Shown here: one piece after another, positions 33,819 through 45,087 of the stretch
Numbering within the stretch: position 1 is the stretch's first letter
How the letters are laid out: every line of letters begins with the position of its first letter
Source of the DNA: Lineus longissimus
Lineage: Eukaryota > Nemertea > Pilidiophora > Heteronemertea > Lineidae
Length of the DNA: 64,000 bases
Assembly (NCBI RefSeq): GCF_910592395.1
Contig: NC_088323.1
Coordinates: 4,402,001 to 4,466,000, forward strand
Direction: 5' to 3'
The notes under the pieces: model-generated
The model's input: only the letters and a program-made list of their open reading frames with translations
Told to the model about the DNA's origin: nothing
Database searches by the model: none
Program-made: the position numbers and the translations under genes

Positions 33819-36800
33819 GAGACATGTACTGAATTTCTGTGTCATTGTGCTAACCTGGTCCTGTGTCAGTTGTGTTAGGACGTGCAATCATATCAGTGGT
33901 GGCAATTGGTAAAATGAAGACACAACTGGCCTGTAATTTGGCCTTTGGGAGTCAGAGACTTGATTTGACACAAGGAATTGCAGTAAATTATACAGTTGTT
34001 TTTGTATGATGGGTTGTAATCTTGAATAGAGTTCACTGAGAAGACCTTGAATGAAGTTCAGTGAGAAGACTTTATTGTGAAAGAACAATCATGGCCGTTC
34101 AAAGCTGTGTAGCTTCATGCTTGGAAATAACTTTAGTGAATAGATTGTTATGTGGTACCATAATCACAAATAAAAGGCCTTGTTCAGAGAATATCATTGC
34201 TGGTGATGAAAAATATGTGCAGCCTCCTTTTGATGGAGTCGCAACCAAGGGCCACTAGGTTTAAATTTGATGGCCAATGGTCACTATTTCTTATTCTATG
34301 AGCCATTTTAGAATTGAAGATTAATACCATGCTGTAGGTACTTGGTTGTCTAATTAAGATCGCTGGGGTAGACCTCAAATTGCATCCAAATCCTTTACAC
34401 TTCTGGTCTACCCCAGCAGTCAAACTAGACAACCAAGGACTGCTAGCTTTGTATTTATTCCTCAAATGAAATCTTAGAGACTATGTTTGCTTTCAGTACC
34501 GGTGTCTTGGGTAGGAGAGTTCACATATTTTGTTCATGCTCAGTCCCTATGGTTTAGTCCAATATGAACAACCGATGCAACTTCTCTGACTAATGAATTT
34601 TTCAAAAAATGGAGTATGCAGTGACTTTGTAAATAAATTGTTGATATTTTACTTGTCTACATATTGACTTTTCTTCTTTTTGTCTTTGATTTATTTGTGG
34701 TGGAAAAGATATGAAAAAAGATCAACTGCTGTGAGAGGACTTGCATATGTCAAGATTGTGTGCTGGTGGCAGCACTTCATGCAACAGAAATGTTCCATTT
34801 GGCAAGTCCAGCAGGGCTGAAAATGGCTTCTGCTAACTGCTCTACAAAATATCCTTCCCCAGGTGTATATTTAAGGAGACCACAAGAACCTTTCAATTAC
34901 ATGGAGCAGGATATACCAAGCAAGTGACATAAACAGCACTAGGTTAAGACAGATCCACATCATTGATTTGGTGCATAGAGAGAGAACCTGTTCAGTTTGA
35001 TTATAATCTTCATTTGTCCGAAATTGATTCTTAGAAGACAAAGTCCATTTATCAAAATAATTCCTCAATTCACCAATGTGTGGCGCACCAAGGTGTCCCG
35101 AGTTTATCAGCCATCAATCATTCAATCAATTACAACAGCATGATTAGGATCAAAGTGACTTATTGATTAATTGACTTGGTCACAAACGAAGGTGACGTTA
35201 TTTTCTTTTGGTCGCGGCCACAGAGGATTAAACAGTTAGGTTGCCCCAAGTTACGCTAGCCTTGGACCTGGCCGGGCGGATTTAATCAAAGCACTTTACT
35301 GTTAGGATACCAAAGTAAGGTATGTGTTTTCTTATGTCTGTGTATGCTGTATGCGGTACGGTTACCCTCAGTTTCAGACTTCCTGATCTATTTCGGCTCC
35401 GCTCATGAAGGCTTTCTTCTATGCCAATAAAAGATGTCATTTCAGTAGTCGGTGTTAAAAACAGGTTACTGCAAGATAGTTTGTTGCCATATTGCGGGGG
35501 GGGGGAGAGGGTTCTTCACAAATTCTGGCCAGATGATATATCCTCATGGACCTGCTTTACACCAAGTGCTTCTTTGTATCACTAGCCACTAGCGTCCGTC
35601 ATAACGACCGGTAGAACCAAGATGACCAATTTTAGACAAAATTACAAGTTAATATGTGAATTATGGTAGTCCCATTGGTTAGTACACGGGCATTGAAATC
35701 TGTCAATTATAAAATAGAATGTATTCTTGTATATCCCTGCGGCGGCACGCGTTTTGTTGATATGGCGCTTAGTCGATTACCTCACTGAAAAAACTGAACC
35801 TTAACACATGCTTGATCATTAAAGATATCCGCTTGATTAAGTTTCACGAAAATATTACATCTTTCCCAGTACTGTAAACGGCTAAATTTCGCATTTTTTT
35901 CTTCTTTTTTTGCGGATTTCACGAATAACCTAGATTCCATGAGGAATTATTCGCATAGCAAGTTCTGTAAAACACAACTAAGCCATAAGAATAGTGCAAC
36001 CCCTAAAAAGCACGAGAAAGAAAAACTTCTCAGAGAAACAGAAGTCCTATCCTGACGCGTGGATTTGGATAATCTTCTAGACTTAGTAAGTATGCCTATA
36101 AAGAGTATAATATTGTAATCATAGTCGGATTGTTGCTTTATAAACATACCTATACATTTTGTACCTATCATGAAATAAGAATTAAACCCCCGAAGGGATT
36201 TTCGTTGGTATTGATATAATATGTCTTCAAAAACAACTTGACAGTAATAAAATCCTCTAACACAAAGTGTAATATAATTGTACTTGTATCTACAATGCAA
36301 AATTTGGGCCATATGGATTTAAAACACAGTCGGTGTGTTCTTGTCCCTCACTCAGACTCTCCTTCCATTGGCCTTATACATGCACCTTTAGGCTACGCTA
36401 AACAACCAACAGTGAAGAAACGCGCCTTCCGATGAACTAACTTCCTAATTTGCTAACGTTCGCTAACATGCATTTAGTGTGGTTCGCTCACCCAGTTTCC
36501 GTTCCTTTAAAATGTCTTACAAATACTTTTACACAACAAACGAAACAAAAAGGCCTAGTAAATCACTTGGCTCGGTCAAAACATGCTTATGCCCGATGTG
36601 ATACCTTAAGGCGCGGATTCCTGGGCTTTATTTGTGGTAATCTGGTAGTTAAATCCCTAATTTTGTTCATTAGTCAAGAAAAACGAAGTGGCAACGTGGG
36701 GTTCCTTTTTAAAATATTGACTGTGGAGGTATTTGACAATATTGGTATACTTCAAGATTAGGGCAATAAGCTTACCACACGAATTTTGGTTATCAACCCT

Positions 36801-37128
36801 TTAATAGCTATCATCTAGCTGTCTCAAATAAACAGCTCGCGTAATGTAGGGAACATTCAGAGCTATACGCTACTGCTATCTTTGAACCATTTCGATTATG
36901 CTCCACTAAGCGTGCGATCCTTTAATGAGGACCAAGAAGCGTACAGAAGAAAGTACCGTTCAGCCGTGTCATGCCATTGGTGCGTTCAGCCTTTCGGGCA
37001 AATCTTACGTTGGCTCATTAGGTGCCATAACGAATAATTGCATGGTCGAAAAATATTTACAAACAAATTTCAACTGGAGCCATCTCCGTCCAATCTACAG
37101 GTGATGACCAAGTGACCACAAATCCACC
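33819..37128. other. Intergenic region without recognised genes
   Basis: COA3 3' UTR at the left, then 2.5 kb in which I see no exon with family resemblance and consistent splice sites. It contains one strong hairpin (34342-34436), a G-rich run near 35498, and otherwise AT-rich unique sequence. Promoter elements of the Death-domain gene should lie near 37000-37128. Confidence 0.5.
34342..34436. mobile_element. MITE-like inverted repeat
   Basis: Left arm ttggttgtctaattaagatc gctggggtagacc (34342-34374) pairs with right arm ggtctaccccagcagtcaaa ctagacaaccaa (34405-34436) with few mismatches over about 32 bp and a 30-base loop. Too short to code; it resembles the core of a foldback or miniature element. 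Confidence 0.55.
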
Positions 37129-39980
37129 ATGCCCGTCACCACGCTGTCGTTCTTCCGTAAGCGACAGACGCTTGAACACCTGGAGAGAGAGCGTCCAAAG
37201 TCACTCGCTGCCGTTAGACAGGCGTTACATCAGGCCACCGATGCCGTAGAGTTTGAACTCGACCAGGTAAGCGCGAAAAGTACAGAGGCCTCGTTGCCAT
37301 CCTCCTTGCGCAAGACTGAACTCTTATTATTGATGACGTCGTTCTGTCCCAGCTTGAATGAACCACCATTGCGTCAGAATGGTGGTTACTCGGCATTTCA
37401 TTATTAAACGACCTTCAATGTATATTGTGTATTTTTTAATCTTATCTTAGGAGTGAGTGAGAATCTATGTCTGTTGCTTCTTTCACACACAAATAACATT
37501 GCGAGTGACTTTTAGCTTCCATGTGCGACTTGGCTCGGTAATAAGATACCCATGAATCCCCGGAACAGGAAATGAGCACTCCCGTATTGAATCGATGTCA
37601 AATTTCCTTATATATCGTCGCTCAACCGTCTTACGTTTCATAAAAAGAGGAAATGTGTCATTCGTTTGAGTTATTGAAGTTGGGTCACCAAATATCGATG
37701 GATTATTCTAAACACCACTTGTGTTTTTTAGGTTGAACGCATTTTCTATGGCAACGCTCACCCGGAGAAGGAAATACGAAAATGGGTTCCGGTCATATTT
37801 AACGTGATGAAGACGACGGACATGACTGAGATCAAGCTCATGTTGCAGTTTTCGCAAATGTTAGAAAAAGCAAAGGAACCGAGTCGAAAGTTTCAGTTGG
37901 AGCCAAACAGTATCGAAATACTTAATGAGTGCATCACCAAAATACGCACATCCACCCCAGATATGTTTTACAACGTAATGGCAGCCATTCAGAGAATTCA
38001 CACGTATTTGCATAAGTACTGTTTGAGTTTTTGTTCGTTGAAACGGAACGACCCCTATTTGGAGACGGCACAACACTATGAACTGAACAGACGAGAGCTG
38101 TCTGAAACAATTTCGACCATGACGGCTGGCGTCGTCGAGTTGATGACAAATTTCAAAACAACCGGTTTAGACATGGCGTCGTTTTCATTGAACACAAAAG
38201 AAATGGCCAGAAGGTGTGACTGTGCGACGATACCTTTTGTTCTATTGTTCCCAGAATCTTGTGAAAAAATCCGTGTCGCTTGCAAAGCCATCAGACGATG
38301 GCTTGAAGCGGACGAACAGTACCCATCGTTTATAAAAAACGACGTCAACGACTTGGAGAAGAAGCAGACGTTTCACTCTCGTCTCGTGCGCGAGAGTCAG
38401 GAGAAGATTTTCCAGCTGGAATATCGGCTGCGGCATATAAAAAAAGAACTTTGCGAAACGGAGGGAGAATTAGATAAACTGATGAAACGGAACGCATCTC
38501 TACAGGATCACGAGGCCCAGGTTTTGGCGGAGTACAGCAGCATGAAACTCGAGATGGAAATCAAGGATGTCAGAAGGGCGGAGCTACGGAGCAGAGCATC
38601 GCACATGCGCCCCGCAGACTACAACGAGGCCAATGATCGGCTTATCAATGAAACTAACGCCTTGAAAGAGCGCATGAACGCCACCTACAAGGCAGTTGAG
38701 AATATCCAGTTGAAAATGAAATGGATTGAAGAGAGGAAAGAGAAAGTACAAGCGGTGAAGGAGAGGATGGGGTGCGTCAAAGCGGACCTGAAGCACTTAC
38801 GTTCCGAAAACAGAAAGTAAGTGGGATTTTTGGTGGGCGCTGCCATTCTTTGGGGCAAGAACTGGACAGTTCAGCTTTAAATAGGCCGTCGCAGAGAAGG
38901 TCATACCGTTGGCCTATCAGCCGGAAGTATCTCTCAATCGCCAAGTTTACCTCTCAGACAAACATTGCCGTGTCTGTCAGAAAAAAACGAAGTCAACTCG
39001 CTAACAATTACGAAAATTACAGGTCATCGGTCAGAGCTCTCTGTGATTCCAAGATGGCTGCCATTCGCCATCTTGGATAAGCAGTGGCGCTGGTTATATC
39101 AGACAACCTTTTCAAGTTCATCAACGAAGAACAGTGGTAATGACCTTAGGGCCCGTATAATTTGCTGACTTCGATCTGTGTGATGCTAATTGTTTTTTTC
39201 TTCTCTTAGATTTGAAATGGAGCTCGAGCGACTCAACGATTGCCTCTCCTACCTCAAGCGGGTACATCTACTCAAGACCAGTCCCGATGTCCTCAAGAAA
39301 ATATTCCATAACCTGCCTTTGATTAGCAATTCAGAGCAATTTGCCAAACAAAAAACAGGTAGGAATTGAACTTACCCGGCAGCTAGGTAGGCAAGATAAA
39401 GTTGAACGATGTTGCAAAGAGGAGTTTCTCCCATCTGTGCACGTTTGTACCAGGAATAGATTTAGTCAATGCTGAATCAAACATGACCCAGTGCCGTAAC
39501 ACTGTGCATGATAGTCACCCGAAGATGGCAAATTTAACCTCCTCCTCTTGCCTTTAGTTCCCCTTCAACCTCTCTTTTGTTCTAAAATTTTCTACTTGTC
39601 CTCTCGCTCCTGTTGCAGACGTTCTCGAGCGCGCCTCCCGCGTCACCTCGCGCCTCATAGACCAAGACTGGAAGAAACTCTATCGGGCTTTACCCTTCGT
39701 CCCGCACCGCGGCGAGGAGATGCTCCACAACGACATAGACCAGATCGACAAGTCCTTCGTCCGAGGGAACAACCAGGAGCTCGCGCTGGAGTGCCTGCGG
39801 CGGTGGCGAAGAGTCCACAATCGGTCGAATTTAGAGGACTTAAAGCAGGCCCTGCATCTCGTTGGTAGGCCGGACGTGCTGTGGACACTTGAAGAGGCAT
39901 TGAAGCCGAAGCCGAAGCCAAAACCTCCAATACCGAGATCACAAAGACGACCAATGCTGATGAAGGTCTTTGCATTCTAA
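37129..39980 (+). CDS. Coiled-coil and Death-domain protein
   Basis: Exons 37129-37266, 37732-38816, 39210-39358 and 39619-39980 join to 577 residues. Start MPVTTLSFFRKRQ is the first ATG after in-frame upstream sequence. The N-terminal 240 residues are helical without a motif I know. Residues about 250-405 have strong heptad and charge periodicity (a long coiled coil). Residues about 470-550 form a Death domain: DWKKLYRAL, then ALECLRRWRR, then LEDLKQALHLVGRPDVL, in the order and spacing of helices 1 to 6. A KPKPKPKPP tail follows. It is probably an adaptor in innate immunity or apoptosis signalling, assembling through both domains (inference). Polyadenylation signal at 40425-40430, only about 45 bp from that of the convergent ENT gene. 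Confidence 0.82.
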
Positions 39981-40424
39981 GATCATGAAAATAAGACCTT
40001 TTTTTTAAACGTGATGAACAACACTGTTAGGTCTTGTTTTTTCTGCCTGACACAACACTTTACCGTTAAGGGGAACTACAGGCAAGAGCTAGGGGACGAT
40101 TATTAAGTGGTAGTACCTTTCTCGTACCTTTCTGGTTGCTTGGGTGGACTGCAGCGCAGGGAGTGGCGGGGAATACCTACCATACTGAGGTAACAAGCGA
40201 GCGACAACAGGACATTATGGCATAATCATAAGTTCAATTTTTCGCCTTTGCATATTCTAATAGAGTAAAAATACTTTATTTCGTCTATTGGACTTTGGAG
40301 GTGCGCCAATATAATGTAGCATTCTTGAATATAAGACTGGCGATCATTGTTCGTCCCTGCACATACATGTACTGTTTATCTTGGAATGTGTGTAGTTTGA
40401 GTCCTGAAGTACTCTACCATCAAA

Positions 40425-40478
40425 AATAAAGAATGTACAGTTGTACAGTTGGTGTTTTTATATACGTTAGGTTTTATT
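40425..40478. terminator. Back-to-back polyadenylation signals of two convergent genes
   Basis: AATAAA on the plus strand (40425-40430) serves the Death-domain gene. AATAAA on the minus strand (complement of 40473-40478) serves the ENT gene. The two transcripts therefore end within about 50 bp of each other or overlap slightly. Confidence 0.5.
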
Positions 40479-40973
40479 AAATATTACCGAGCAAAGTGTG
40501 GACGCCGGAGTTAAAACGTCATGTATGTCCTGGGCCGTGTCGCGCAAAGTTGCCATTATTCCACGCGTACTTCTTAGCGACGCTGTTGGCTTTTGAAAGA
40601 GACGGGATATTTTCTTATCGAACGACCGAAAGTTATCCTTATATCTCAATAACTGGCACTAGATGACACATACATGTATCAACCTTATCTTCTTCTTGTA
40701 AAGTGCACTCCTTCTTTACAGAAAGTTGTGGCAATTGGATCAAAGTGTCAAAGAGAACCGTTTGCATGTAACTCCTTCGCAATCCTGGTCCAGTGTCGGT
40801 AATGAGAGTAGTCGGACCAAGGCGGCGTGTTCTATATGTCATCCTGCCTTTATCGATGAGCAGTCCCGGGGCAGTCCATTTCGTCCTTCTATTAATACTG
40901 TCAGGGTAATTGTTAGGATGATTCATACAGTCAGCTAGAGGGACGAGGCCAGTCCGGGGCGTAATAACGAGAG

Positions 40974-43900
40974 TCACATTGGATATGTGCCGTTCTGAAG
41001 ACATGGATTGTTCAGTCCGGTAAGAGGTTCGAGAATGGCCAAGTAGCCAAAAGCCGTAGCACTGCCTGTAGATAGCCCCGTCGTCAGCGCAAAAACCATC
41101 ATGTTTCCTGTTTAGAAAAAAAGAGGATTTAGAAAGGATACACACAGATATATTTTTCAACGTATGCTTCTCCGTGCGCTGTCGAATTCACCATTGACCC
41201 GCGCCGCAATGCAAACAGAGCCTACAATCTACGTTCTTGCGCTAGGATCAAAATCGGAACCACTATTATCAGCACTGAGACGAGTGCAGACCCATCCATC
41301 CATGTTTTTGACAATTTGTGGCCAGCCAAAGATCATTCTGATCATCTTTCCTATGTCGATCCAACAACTTACCTGCGATTTCTCTCTTTTCGGCGGAGAC
41401 TTTGGTTGGAGCAAGTATGATAGGAACGCATCCGAAGTATCCGTTAGTTATTCCATTAAGTGCAGAGAAGAAAAATGGTAGTGCCATTCCGCCAATCACG
41501 GGGTGGAGTCTGGGTGTGGCGCTCAGAATGAACAAAGGAATCAAAACCAACCTGGCGGTGGAACACAGAACTAGAACGATACTCGGACAGTCGTATTCCC
41601 ACGCTGTAAAAATCTGAAAGAGAAAATGAAATACATGTACTAGTATTTCGCCAACCGAAAGCTGCCAGCAGTGCTATTTTCATTGCAACATGTATATGTA
41701 TAGCTTACAGTTAGCAATGGAATGATTATAACGTGCCAACATTTTTGTACACCGTTTGGATTTGTTTGCCTTACCGGTTACTGCCGCAACATGATTGGAC
41801 AACTGGCACGAGAATGCTATCGGTGATTGGACGACACGTTGGTGGGCGTATTCACTTTCTGAGATTCAGACAACAAGTCGCGTTATCGCCTCCAGTCTCA
41901 ACGACTTCTGGAACCGAAATCTACAAAATATTTGATGACGTCTCTGATGCTTTTCCGAAGTACATGTACATGTATTCTATATTTTCCGAGCAAAGAATTT
42001 GATGCTGTCGTCATCCGAAGAGGGGTAGGAGCATGTAATCATGGCATTTATCTCACCTTTCCTATGAGATCAAATACATTGAAGAGAGACAGCATTATGA
42101 CGGGCATCCAACTCCCTAATTTACAGCTAATGACCTCTGATGACAGCCCGGGGAAGACGCCTAAAGTCACGAAGTAGTTGAGCCAGAAGGCCAGCATATA
42201 CGGCCAGATAATCCGCACCATGTGCATGCGGTTGTCGAAAGCTCCTGGAAAGGGAAAGTGAGGAAAAGAAGGCCTGAAGCACTCTTTAAATGACACGTTT
42301 TCTGGACGCGAATCGCGCCCCTCTATCTACAGGTGGTGGCGGGGGGGGGGGGAGCTGTGAGTTTTATATGTTTTTTCCTACTTGATCTGGCTATTCAAAT
42401 ACCGATAGGTAACCCGTCTCTGTGGTTCGCAATACCATCTGAATAAATGGTCACCGCTGCGTATTGAAATTGATATGAAAGCCTCGATACAGTGACTTTC
42501 CTCTTGAGCAACTTTTTGAAATCACATTTTGCAGTCGGTATACAAGTAATATATACCTACGTTTTATTCGGACAGTTAGTGATTCCTTCATTGCAGAAGA
42601 TGTTAATGCACCCGTGACGTCACCATTTTGACCCTTGTCAACTGCCGTGGAACCATAATCTGCATCATTCGGTTTGTTCGTCACTTGGTCAAGTTCATAA
42701 AGCTGAAAATCACAACATGCAGCCGTCAATGTTATCCTTGTACCCGGATTTTTTTTCACCGAAAACTAGTTACAGACTAGTCGCTCGGCCGTGAAAGGTT
42801 TAAAGGGTAACCTCTCATGAGGCGGTTTGCAGGGGAAAAGAAACGTATGGGCTGTAAGTTAGACAAAAGAACCGTTGCATTTACCTTTAGCAGTCCCGCA
42901 GTTTCACTCTCGCCCTCGATAACTTGACACTTGTTGACATAAAACTTGACGTAAGGTGACCTCATGGCAAGAAGGAATGCTATCAGGCATATGATGGAGA
43001 CCAAGAGAGAGCTGGTGAAGAATATAACTGTGCTTGTTTGGGCATCTTGGACAGACAATTTGGTTAGTACTCGCATAGTCACAGTGATAGTTGCAGCTAA
43101 ACCTAAAGACAAGAAAATACGGTAATAGTATATACGTCGGTATCTTTTGTTAACATTGCCTAGTGAACAGTGCCTAGTGAGTGTTAATTATGGTTCTTCT
43201 CGGTCAATGTGTTAGAATTGTATTTGAAACATTTCATACTTCATATTTCATAGATAACATCTTTCAGGTTAAGTTGACAATTACCAACTAAAAACACGAT
43301 TGCGGAACCGAACATAGCAGCCACCTGACATGCCTGAAGTTGGACTCCAGTGCGACTATACCATGATACTCTGGCATTAGAAGCGAACCAATCTGCCCCC
43401 GATTGGGCGGAAAGTTATAAAGTTGGTCCAACACTCCCAGACCAAGAATGCTACAGTCGTGACGGATCAACACTTACTCTCTCCGACCATGACCCCCTGG
43501 GTATATCTCTTTGGCAACATGCTGAACAAACCGTAAATATTGGTTTGCATAACTGAAATAAAATAAAAACTTAAAAGCAATTGTCTCCAAGCGTTCTTCT
43601 AAAATATATAATGGATATTATTTAGGTGGCTTTTTAGCTCACCTCTTAGCAGAGGTGAGCTTATCCCATACCGTGGCGTCCGTCGTCCGTCGTCATCGTC
43701 GTCCGTCGTCGTCCGTCGTCCGTTAGCAGAGCACGTTTCGTAACTGTTAGAGCTATTGAGTTGAAACTTGGTACACATGTACCCTTATGTAATGACACCT
43801 TGGAGACCAAGTTTCGGTCCGATTCGTTCCATGGTTTGGCCACCAGGGGGCCAAACGTTAAAAGTGAAAATATGCAATATCTCCCTTAATAGTAGTCGGG

Positions 43901-45087
43901 AAATTTTGAAAAAAATATGGTAGGTACTTCTAGCAAAGGTGCATCATATATCCTCCGGGTTTTTGATTTGACCTCCTTTTCAAGGTCACAGAGGTCAAAT
44001 GGTGTAAATTGGCCGTTAGGATGTAACAATGGCACGTTTCTAAACTGCAATGACTATTGATACCAAATTTGGTACACATTTACCCCTTAGTCAGGTGATC
44101 TCAGGGACCGAAGTTTGGTCCAATATGATTCACCACTTGACCACCAGGGGGCAAAATCCAAAAACTTTAAAAATGTGATTATTCCTTAACTTCCTGCCCG
44201 ATTGCCACCAATTTGATATCATGGGTACATTTAACCACCATACAGTATATGTCACACAGGTTTTTAATTTGACCTTCTTGTCAAGGTCACAGAGGTCAAA
44301 TGGCGTAAATTCGCCGTCAGGCTGTAACTATGGCACGTTTCTTAACTGCAATGACTATTGATCACAAATTAAGTACACAAGTCATGTACCCCTTGGTCAG
44401 GTGATCTCAGGTACCGAAGTTTGGTGCGATCTGATTTGCCGTTTGGCCTCCAGGGAGGGGGCCAAATCCTAAACTCTTCAAAATGCCATTATTCCTAGTA
44501 ACATTTAAGCTAAGCTACGTCACAGTGCCTTCACCACTTTACTTTGCGTAATTGCCCCTTCTGATTGGTTTAAATATTGAAGGATTCTGACTGGCCAATG
44601 TGACAGGAAGTCGTGACTAGAAATTAACGCTTTGTATCCATACCAAAAGAAAACAAATCAAGCACTTACTTGATGATCCAAATGACACGAACACACAACA
44701 GAGCAGCACCAAGCGATATGAAACAACCAATGAGAAGGGCCGAAGCCATGCTTCCACGATGGCAAGGTAGGCCAGGCCTGATAGAGAGAGAACAAACCCA
44801 AATATAGTCTTGACTCTTAGATTCAGCAATTCCACTGTCAAATTAGATAAAGTCGACCCGATCCAGACTACTATCAAGTATGATATGCTTATGGCAAACA
44901 TGATTTTTGTTCCTGGGTAAGTCATTTTGAAGAAATCCACGGCCATTGTAATACTGTTCCAAGGCATCAAAAATGCCACGCCACACAACACAGATGCGCA
45001 GTACACCAGGTTGTAGTTGTCTTTAGGTTCCATTTTCTCCCCTGCTTCGTTTGAATTGCTTGGATTCGAAACCTCCGAGGATGCCAT
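40974..45087 (-). CDS. SLC29A4-like: Equilibrative nucleoside transporter, ENT4/PMAT-like (SLC29)
   Basis: Plasma-membrane facilitative carrier for nucleosides or monoamines, by family. Seven exons right to left: 45087-44670, 43552-43478, 43102-42885, 42702-42561, 42244-42057, 41613-41373, 41107-40974, giving 471 residues. Landmarks: LMPWNSITMAVDFF in TM1, YGLFSMLPKRYTQGVMVGES in TM4-5, RVLTKLS, WLNYFVTLGVFPGL, LFNVFDLIGK, NGITNGYFGC and SAEKREIAGNMM. The intracellular loop (exons 43102 and 42702) is long and acidic. YFVTLGVFPGL and VLIPLFIL resemble ENT4 more than ENT1-3. Intron 1 (43553-44669) holds an interspersed repeat. A hydrophobic segment at 43288-43331 was considered as an exon but does not fit the phase. 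Confidence 0.92.
43636..44500. mobile_element. Interspersed repeat with ~301-bp internal period and DR3 motifs
   Basis: Begins with the palindrome agctcacctcttagcagagg tgagct (43636-43661), then a cgtccgtcgtc microsatellite (43676-43725). About two and a half copies of a ~301-bp module follow, each with a cacgtttcttaactgcaatg type start, gtgatctcaggtaccgaagt, gaccaccagggggc and ggtcacagaggtcaaatgg. Perfect AGGTCA-CAG-AGGTCA occurs at 43983-43997 and 44284-44298. No transposase frame is present. It lies in intron 1 of the ENT gene. Confidence 0.7.

Noticed and set aside
41786-41920. Possible extra ENT exon between 41613 and 42057
   Set aside because: Direct joining of 42057 to 41613 is phase 0 and reproduces the family alignment (GK then IFTAWEYDCPS) without a gap.
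43288-43331. Hydrophobic VAAMFGSAIVFLV segment as an extra ENT exon
   Set aside because: Its splice phase does not fit the flanking exons (the carried base shifts it into a stop), and joining 43478 directly to 43102 gives the expected family sequence.
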